NCBI RefSeq assembly: GCF_000590885.1
Contig: NZ_JFHN01000036.1
Location: 1-63,182 of the forward strand
Direction: 5' to 3'
Source of the DNA: Erwinia mallotivora
GTDB taxonomy: Bacteria; Pseudomonadota; Gammaproteobacteria; Enterobacterales; Enterobacteriaceae
Length of the DNA stretch: 63,182 nt
The notes under the pieces were generated by a model. The model saw only the letters and a program-made list of their open reading frames with translations, was not told the origin of the DNA and did not search any database. Positions 58,397-63,182 of this stretch are shown piece by piece (position 1 is the stretch's first letter; each line of letters begins with the position of its first letter). A program made the translations under genes and the position numbers.

Positions 58397-59275
58397 ATGT
58401 CCCTCAGTCTGTTTTACATACTTTGTCGCTGGCTGCATTTTTCGGCACTGATGTCGTCAGGCGGCTGTAGTCTTTTCAGCGCACTGCTGGCTCCGAGCAG
58501 ATTCAGGGCGTTTCTTGATAAAAAATTCCACAGGTTGCTGGTTGTCAGCGTATCGGCCACGCTGGTGACTGCCATCATGCTTGTGGTAGCGCAAACTGCA
58601 CTGATGGCGGGAAGCGGCTCAGCATTGTGGGATGCTGCAACCTGGCAGGCCGTGATGCAAACGCACACGGGTCAGGTCTGGCAATGGCAACTGGTTACGG
58701 CATTGCTGGGGCTGTCGGCACTGGCGCTGCGGGGAAGAGGCAGACAGTGGTTATGCTTATTCTGCGCGAGCGGACAGCTTGTCGGGCTGGCATTCACGGG
58801 GCATGTCGCGATGGCGGATGGTCTGATGGGAACATTGCAGCGCAGTAACCAGGTGGTGCATCTTCTCGCGGCTGCTTTCTGGGCTGGCGGCCTGCTGCCC
58901 GTGCTGCTGTTGATGCGCGATACCCGCCAGCTGACCACCCGCTACGACGTCATTAAAACGTTAATGTGCTTTTCCCGTTACGGTCATCTGGCGGTAGCGC
59001 TGGTGGTGGTGACTGGCGTGATTAATTCATTGCTGATACCGGACTGGTCAGCGAGCGGATTTGGCCTTTACACCCGGCTGCTACTGCTGAAAACGCTGCT
59101 GGTAGCGGTGATGTGTGGCGTGGCGTTATTCAATCGCTACTGGCTGGTGCCGCGTTTCAGATACGCCGGGGAGCGCGCCCGGCGCATATTTATACTCACC
59201 ACGCTGGCAGAAATATCTTTTGCCGCGCTGGTACTGCTGTTAGTCAGCGTGTTTGCCACGCTGGAACCAGCCTGA
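58397..59275 (+). CDS. yebZ: CopD-family inner-membrane copper protein YebZ
   Basis: 292 residues, about eight membrane helices, with conserved His in LCRWLHFSALMSSGGC and in LAFTGHVAMADGLMG and VVHLLAAAFWAGGLLPVLL. Starts one base after the yobA stop. Thought to move copper across or within the inner membrane together with YobA. Confidence 0.94.
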   Translation: MSLSLFYILCRWLHFSALMSSGGCSLFSALLAPSRFRAFLDKKFHRLLVVSVSATLVTAIMLVVAQTALMAGSGSALWDAATWQAVMQTHTGQVWQWQLVTALLGLSALALRGRGRQWLCLFCASGQLVGLAFTGHVAMADGLMGTLQRSNQVVHLLAAAFWAGGLLPVLLLMRDTRQLTTRYDVIKTLMCFSRYGHLAVALVVVTGVINSLLIPDWSASGFGLYTRLLLLKTLLVAVMCGVALFNRYWLVPRFRYAGERARRIFILTTLAEISFAALVLLLVSVFATLEPA

Positions 59276-59324
59276 ATTTTTTTACTGCCGTACCAGGCAT
59301 TTATCCAGAGAGGTTTGTTACACC

Positions 59325-59663
59325 ATGAAAAAACTGGCCAGTCTGATCATTGCACTGAGTTTCTGTTCCAGCGCGATGGCTGCCGAAATTATTACCGTTA
59401 GCCGTTTTGAAATGGGCAAAGATAAATGGGCATTCGACCGGGAGGAGGTGATGCTGACCTGTGCCAAAGGCGGCGCCCTGTTAGCCATCAATCCGAGCAC
59501 CCTGATGCAATATCCGCTGAATGATAGCGCCGAACAGATGATTAAAAATGGGCAGATGAAGGGTCAGCCCATCAGTGTGATTCAGATTGATGATCCGCAG
59601 CGACCAGGCCAGAAAAAGAGCCTTGCCCCCTTTATTGAACGCGCGCAGAAGTTATGTAGCTGA
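59325..59663 (+). CDS. yebY: Periplasmic YebY, copper-operon protein
   Basis: 112 residues; signal peptide KLASLIIALSFCSSAMAAE, then ITVSRFEMGKDKWAFDREEV. Two cysteines (MLTCAKGG and the C-terminal KLCS) may pair. Third gene of yobA-yebZ-yebY; recent work on E. coli links it to copper storage or transfer, but its role is not settled. Precedes SdsR as in E. coli. Confidence 0.93.
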   Translation: MKKLASLIIALSFCSSAMAAEIITVSRFEMGKDKWAFDREEVMLTCAKGGALLAINPSTLMQYPLNDSAEQMIKNGQMKGQPISVIQIDDPQRPGQKKSLAPFIERAQKLCS

Positions 59664-59746
59664 CCAGCATTTTGCAGCGAGGATCACAGTGCGGCTAACT
59701 TTTGTCCAGCGGGCTGATAACCGGCTGGAAAATCCGTATTGCCCGA

Positions 59747-59754
59747 CTATCTTT
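59747..59754 (+). promoter_or_regulatory. Sigma-S-type -10 element of SdsR
   Basis: CTATCTTT fits the extended sigma-S -10 (CTATACT) and lies about 6 bases before the predicted SdsR start. Confidence 0.55.
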
Positions 59755-59758
59755 AAAG

Positions 59759-59860
59759 GGCAGGGTGATACGACCTGCACAAATGCCAACTTTTAGCGCA
59801 CGGCTCTTTACGGAGCCATTTCCCTGGACCGGAGACAGGAATCGTCTTCGGTCTTTTTTT
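59759..59860 (+). ncRNA. sdsR: Small RNA SdsR (RyeB)
   Basis: The segment AATGCCAACTTTTAGCGCAC, then GGCTC...GAGCC, ATTTCCCTGGACC and a final terminator hairpin match E. coli/Salmonella SdsR, and it lies directly after yebY as there. SdsR is a ~104-base Hfq-binding, sigma-S-dependent RNA that represses ompD, tolC and mutS among others. Length here ~102 bases. The antisense partner RyeA/SraC cannot be judged from sequence. Confidence 0.93.
59827..59860 (+). terminator. Terminator hairpin of SdsR (likely phage attachment core)
   Basis: GACCGGAGAC and GTCTTCGGTC, 10 bp with one G-T pair, then seven T residues. The 3' end of this RNA gene is a described insertion site for foreign DNA in Salmonella (recalled), and here an integrase remnant starts 42 bases beyond it. 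Confidence 0.85.
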
Positions 59861-59902
59861 ATCTGGGTTTCAAAAACAGTGAGTTATATTTAAATCAGGC
59901 AC

Positions 59903-60169
59903 TTAAGGCTCACTCTGTTGTACGGTATTACCCCCTGTTGGATTCTGTGTCGCCATTTTGTCGCCATTTTGGCGAGCCATTCTTGCCAAAGGATTGTTGG
60001 TGACGGCTTCCTCCAGGTGATCTGGTGCAAAGTGCGCATAACGCATAGTTACCCTGATATCTGAATGTCCCAGAATGCGTTGTAATACCACGATATTGCC
60101 TCCGGCCATCATAAAGTGACTGGCGAAGCTGTGGCGCAGAACGTGGCTCATCTGGCCTTCCGGTATTCG
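59903..60169 (-). pseudogene. P2-type tyrosine integrase, C-terminal remnant
   Basis: About 88 codons from the catalytic domain: HVLRHSFASHFMMAGGNIVV (second Arg and His box), LQRILGHSDIRVTMRYAHF (GH and the nucleophilic Tyr) and a tail rich in Asn/Gln/Met. The N-terminal ~250 residues are missing; a TAG stands directly before the first recognisable codon (60170-60172). The pattern is that of P2/186-like integrases. It points towards SdsR, as an integrase gene does beside its own attachment site. Confidence 0.82.
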
Positions 60170-60377
60170 CTAAAGAATGATGCAATGAACTGAAGTTATC
60201 CTGTTTTTTAACACCTTACACTGGTTATGCATGGTGAAAAGATTTTCAGTTACCCATCCCAGTAATTAACATATAGATATCATGATCTTGAATTCTCTTT
60301 TATACCTTTTCGGAATCACGAAGCTTCCATATGATTTTAATCTGTAGTTATAATCATCGAAAAATTAATCAGCATGG

Positions 60378-60869
60378 ATGATGATTATGTCTGTAACCTG
60401 TTCGTTTTCTTTAAACGGAATGCCAATGTCTCTCCTTACCTGCTATGGCATCGGCGCGTTTCCCGCCTTTTCAGGCCAGAAGCAGGGTCGCAACAATGAA
60501 AGTCTTACAACGGTTAAAAACATCGGGCCTATCCCGCAGGGAAAATATTACATCGTTGGCCGTCAATCCGGCGGACGCCTGGGCGACTTACGGGAAACTC
60601 TGCTCAAATACGGATATGGTACAGACCGCCGGGAGTGGTTTGCGTTGTACAGGGCTGACGGCAAAATTGACGACTGGACATTCATCAACGGCATTAAGCG
60701 TGGGAATTTTCGCCTGCATCCTATCGGCCCTATGGGGCTGAGCGAAGGTTGTATAACACTTAATCACATTACGGACTTTGAATATCTCCGCAGCCAGTTA
60801 CTGAAAACAAGCATGATTAAAATACCCGGTTCAGGCATGCAAGCTTACGGCACAATACAGGTCGATTAA
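60378..60869 (+). CDS. Tlde1-type (DUF2778) peptidoglycan-targeting type VI effector
   Basis: 163 residues with the Tlde1/DUF2778 signature: AFPAFSGQKQ (F-x-A-x-SG), IGPIPQGKYYIVGRQSGGRL, and the L,D-transpeptidase-like catalytic motif FRLHPIGPMGLSEGCITL with His114 and Cys125. Tlde1 proteins are injected by type VI secretion, act in the target periplasm on tetrapeptide stems as L,D-carboxypeptidase/exchanger, and need an immunity protein. Start is uncertain: ATG codons stand at 60378, 60381 and 60387. There is no signal peptide, as usual for secreted Tlde1. Its stop overlaps the next start (TAATG). No type VI structural genes are in the window. Confidence 0.85.
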   Translation: MMIMSVTCSFSLNGMPMSLLTCYGIGAFPAFSGQKQGRNNESLTTVKNIGPIPQGKYYIVGRQSGGRLGDLRETLLKYGYGTDRREWFALYRADGKIDDWTFINGIKRGNFRLHPIGPMGLSEGCITLNHITDFEYLRSQLLKTSMIKIPGSGMQAYGTIQVD

Positions 60870-61117
60870 TGATGAAAAAATGGAGTTTACGCGCACTGGC
60901 TTTCATTGTTGCGTTAATAATAATGAATTTACTGGTTGCCTGGTTTATTCGCCTCACAGCCCCCAAATTTACTGATTTGCTTGCGGGCTGGTTTAACAGC
61001 TCAGGTGTGGAAAACACGGCAGACCTGTTGATCAACTTCACGTTTATTACCGCGCTACTGCTAACGGTAGTTGTCTTCTGTCTGTTTAAGTGTCAGAAAA
61101 GGCAGTCAGCAAGGTAG
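60869..61117 (+). CDS. Small two-helix membrane protein, putative Tlde1 immunity partner
   Basis: 82 residues with two membrane helices (ALAFIVALIIMNLLVAWFI and FTFITALLLTVVVFCLF), a ~25-residue loop between them predicted in the periplasm, and a basic tail. Start codon overlaps the effector stop by one base, the layout of an effector-immunity pair. It does not resemble a periplasmic immunity protein I can name, so it may be a different immunity type. Role inferred from position. Confidence 0.65.
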   Translation: MMKKWSLRALAFIVALIIMNLLVAWFIRLTAPKFTDLLAGWFNSSGVENTADLLINFTFITALLLTVVVFCLFKCQKRQSAR

Positions 61118-61180
61118 CTAAAAAGATGGTGCGTTGCGGGGATATTCGCTGGAAAAAGCCTTAACAGACTGAATACATAG

Positions 61181-61202
61181 CGCCTGCTTTTGCAGGCGTT
61201 TT
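61181..61202 (+). terminator. Terminator after the effector/immunity pair
   Basis: CGCCTGC, loop TTTT, GCAGGCG and TTTT; 7-bp stem 64 bases after the second gene. Confidence 0.75.
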
Positions 61203-61552
61203 GCCATTTAATAAAGCCAGCGGCCTGCAAGAAGTCAGGGATCAGAGCCTTGTTTCAAGAAAAGACTAATGACAATCGTGAAGTCTTCCTTAGTCATGGT
61301 AGGCGAGATGTTAAGGGTGACCGCGCGGTCTAAAGCAGCGCTCAGTGCAGGCATCAGAGCAGACGTGATCCGAGCAATGAATTCTTGTGATTGTATTGAC
61401 TCAAATGCGTTTGGGGTGTTTGCATTTTCGGTATGCTTAAAGCAATATCTTCTTTTGGTATAGCGTGTTCTATCGTGTCACATGTTGTGTGTAGCCACTT
61501 TAGATTGCTTTATTTTAAATGTGAACGTAAATTTGCGATCTCAGATAAAAGT
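61203..61552. other. Stretch without a supported plus-strand gene
   Basis: Open frames at 61269-61463 and 61433-61741 lack ribosome sites and credible composition. Only the doubtful minus-strand remnant at 61235-61432 was noted. Confidence 0.4.
61235..61432 (-). pseudogene. Possible gene remnant, minus strand
   Basis: A stretch of ~65 codons without stop reads as a coherent, helical protein tail (FESIQSQEFIARITSALMPA, then LSAALDRAVTLNISP, TMTKEDFTIVISLFLKQGSD). No ATG or GTG in frame before an internal Met at 61354, and a stop lies further upstream. It could be the broken end of a phage gene. Low confidence; chance open frame not excluded. Confidence 0.25.
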
Positions 61553-62043
61553 ATGCATCTTGAAAGCGCCGTGGTGGCGGATGTTTTGGAGAGGATTCTC
61601 ACTATTTATGGTTTACTATGCAGAAAGATTTTAGTGAAAAGCTTGGGATTGCTAAGAGCCACGTTGCAAGCCTGTTACAACGTGAGCAGGTTTCGAGTAA
61701 TGCTATTGTGCAATGTGCTCTTAATACAGGAGGTGATGTAAACTGGTTAGTAACTGGTAAGGGAATGCAGCGTAATGATGATTAACTTAAAAATGACAGT
61801 GAATCGCTCTTGTTGAGAAAAAAATTCACGGCGGGCGTCCTGCAAGAGGCAGAGCTCTGGAAAATGGGCTCAAGCTTTATTCCTCATCGGTTATGCAAAT
61901 CTATTTTTATTTTTAGTAACGATGGATCATTGGTTGTGGATTTTGGTATCAATGAAATCAGTAATGGCAGATGGTTAGTGGAAATAGATGATAAATTCGA
62001 CGTTTATGATATTGCGTTTCTAGCTGGAAAAAAGTTATTGTAA
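61553..62043 (+). pseudogene. CI-type phage repressor, frameshifted and interrupted
   Basis: Three pieces together rebuild a P2/186-like CI repressor. 61553-~61613 reads LESAVVADVLERILTIYGL; a frameshift at about 61611-61620 leads to DFSEKLGIAKSHVASLLQRE and NAIVQCALNTGGDVNWLVTG, the CI helix-turn-helix (PF07022 type). A single in-frame TAA (61783-61785) separates this from the C-terminal domain SIFIFSNDGSLVVDFGIN, GRWLVEIDDKFDVYDIAFLA, GKKLL, in the same frame. The gene is most likely dead; the HTH piece alone (from ATG 61618, 55 residues) could still be made. Confidence 0.7.
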
Positions 62044-62287
62044 CAAACCATAACTCTGTTTTTACATGCGGTATCGAAGAAGTGTAGATAGGAGGTAAAG
62101 TGGCTTTGAGTTTAGATTACAACTTTTGAAAAAATAAATCTTGGTAAAAAGTTAGTTCATGTTTTTTTGCGAATTTTATATAGAAACAGCGGTAAGTTTT
62201 TTATATACAAAATTAGTCTTATTTATAATAAAAGAATTTAATATTCAAGGGCCTATTTGTTAGTGTCGATTAATATAGGGGGGTATA
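62044..62287. other. AT-rich gap
   Basis: Very AT-rich. A good ribosome site AGGAGG (62090) precedes GTG at 62100, but the frame stops after nine codons (62129); it may be the head of a deleted phage gene. Nothing else seen. Confidence 0.4.
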
Positions 62288-63019
62288 GTGTCAGAGTTAA
62301 ATGATAAAATTGATTTTTTACTTCAAAGAATAAATTTTCTTCTTGTCAGTTTTGAGGCGAGCAGACCTCAGTTTGTATTTGAGGACGAAACCTATGAAGT
62401 AGACCCTATAATTAGGACGTTAAGAGCATTAAGACGGCGGATAAACGCTATTAATGAACTAACTATTAATAACGAAGGTTTAAGCTCGATGCTGGACGAG
62501 CGCTTGTCTAAAGATTTTTCTTCTTTAAATCGTAGACTGACACAGCTGCTAAGAGAAAATAATGATATTAATATTTTAATTGAAACTATAAAAAGCAGAA
62601 ATTATTTTTTATCTTTTTCAAGGCATATTAGAGAAGCTCTTGATGAAATTTCGCTGCTAGAAAGGGAGAAGCAAGAACGTCAAAACAAGTTGTTAACAGT
62701 TGATGAAATCTATACTAAGACAAAATTTATCTCGGAAGAGATAGTTAAAGAATATGAAAAGCTTTCTTTTTTCACATCGAAGATTAAAGATCAGCAAGAC
62801 AAGATCGATATGTTGGAACAACAATATCGAAATTCTATAAAAAACATAACCTTTGATGAGGAAGACTTCAAAGATAAACAGGCCGTGATTAGTAAAGGCT
62901 ATTCTTTATCTCAATCATTCCTAGTAAAAACTCGAAATTTGGATGCTGATATCGAAGAACTTAAAATTAAAACAGCAGGATTTCATGATCTAGTTAATGA
63001 TCTAAATAGGTGCGCCTAA
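62288..63019 (+). CDS. Uncharacterised coiled-coil protein
   Basis: 243 residues from a GTG after GGGGGG. No known domain recognised. Sequence is almost wholly helical and charged, with heptad-like stretches (LLQRINFLLVSFEASRP, LDEISLLEREKQERQNKLLT, IVKEYEKLSFFTSKIKDQQD), no signal peptide and no membrane helix. Base composition is strikingly AT-rich against the backbone, indicating recent transfer. The stop lies a few bases before the presumed end of an IS630-type element, so the C-terminus may be cut or altered by that insertion. Function unknown; phage or defence cargo is possible. Confidence 0.7.
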   Translation: MSELNDKIDFLLQRINFLLVSFEASRPQFVFEDETYEVDPIIRTLRALRRRINAINELTINNEGLSSMLDERLSKDFSSLNRRLTQLLRENNDINILIETIKSRNYFLSFSRHIREALDEISLLEREKQERQNKLLTVDEIYTKTKFISEEIVKEYEKLSFFTSKIKDQQDKIDMLEQQYRNSIKNITFDEEDFKDKQAVISKGYSLSQSFLVKTRNLDADIEELKIKTAGFHDLVNDLNRCA

Positions 63020-63024
63020 TACCG

Positions 63025-63182
63025 CTACACTTTTGCCTGCCCATGTTTCGCCCCGGGGAATGGACTGACGGTTTCCATAAAATGGCTAACCTTCCTCAGC
63101 AGTTGCCACATTGTCCGGCACCGATGATTCCGGGTTATTGTGTCGTGCAGTGCCTGCCATAGCCGTTCAACGTGGTTCACCC
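63025..63182 (-). mobile_element. IS630-family transposase, C-terminal part (runs off the window)
   Basis: The last ~51 codons of a DDE transposase: VNHVERLWQALHDTITRNHR with the catalytic Glu of the IS630/Tc1 C-terminal motif (ERLW), then MWQLLRKVSHFMETVSPFPG and a stop at 63025. The element's right end should lie within the ~20-40 bases before this stop; the inverted repeat cannot be verified because the other end is outside the window. Confidence 0.75.

Noticed and set aside
61269..61463. 64-codon plus-strand frame
   Set aside because: No ribosome site or recognisable pattern; opposite to the possible remnant at 61235-61432.
62100..62129. Nine-codon frame with a strong ribosome site
   Set aside because: Too short to support as a gene; mentioned only as a possible head of a deleted gene.

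Overview
The window reads as one continuous piece of an Enterobacterales chromosome, most likely an Erwinia or closely related Erwiniaceae strain. Three things point there: the gene order follows the E. coli 41-43 min segment almost gene for gene (cheRBYZ-flhBAE-argS-yecM-cutC-cmoBA-yecN-yecE-yecD-aspS-nudB-yebC-ruvCAB-znuBCA-mepM-lpxM-pykA-hexR-zwf-eda-purT-yebG-yebE-ptrB-exoX-holE-yobA-yebZ-yebY-sdsR); a desferrioxamine operon dfoJ-dfoA-dfoC with an acyltransferase/synthetase fusion sits inside it, as known from Erwinia amylovora; and codon use and base composition are moderately GC-rich except in a few accessory blocks. The genus is inference.

Layout. 1-768: 3' side of an iron-type ECF sigma/FecR pair (minus strand, anti-sigma gene cut by the window edge). 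1264-11518: chemotaxis and flagellar export genes, opening with a sigma-28 promoter: a Tsr-like receptor, a second receptor, cheR, cheB, cheY, cheZ, flhB, flhA, flhE. cheA, cheW and motAB are not where E. coli has them. 11648-16694: argS, a 42-residue membrane protein not normally annotated, yecM, a PatB/MalY-type lyase, cutC and the sigma-E sRNA MicL embedded in and after cutC. 16762-19085: an AT-richer minus-strand array of one full DUF3289-like gene, one truncated DUF3289 copy and three DUF943-like periplasmic proteins, which looks like a toxin with several immunity genes. 19253-34966: housekeeping block with tRNA wobble modification, aspS, Holliday-junction genes, zinc uptake under a Zur box, mepM and lpxM. 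35011-41548: mdfA plus the dfoJAC siderophore operon, inserted between lpxM and pykA. 42018-48443: pykA, hexR, zwf, eda (no edd) and purT. 48582-59663: SOS gene yebG, a TIM-barrel isomerase, yebE, ptrB, an unusual TetR/oxidoreductase/arginase-family operon, exoX, a nitrilase-family hydrolase, holE, copper genes yobA-yebZ and yebY. 59759-59860: sRNA SdsR (RyeB). 59903-63182: accessory end with a truncated P2-type integrase next to SdsR, a Tlde1-type (DUF2778) peptidoglycan-targeting type VI effector with a small membrane partner, a decayed CI-type phage repressor, an AT-rich coiled-coil gene and the end of an IS630-family transposase.

Regulatory sites readable directly include a sigma-28 promoter before the first receptor, a sigma-E promoter inside cutC, LexA boxes before ruvA and yebG, a Zur box between znuA and znuC, a PurR box before purT, a Fur box inside the promoter of dfoJ with a consensus CRP site upstream, and a long palindrome between the TetR gene and its target operon.

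The two most interesting loci are the DUF3289/DUF943 array and the Tlde1 module. Both look like polymorphic-toxin/immunity cargo of a type VI secretion system encoded elsewhere, and both occupy known genomic insertion points in an otherwise conserved backbone. Function assignments there rest on motif recognition from memory and on gene layout, not on a search.
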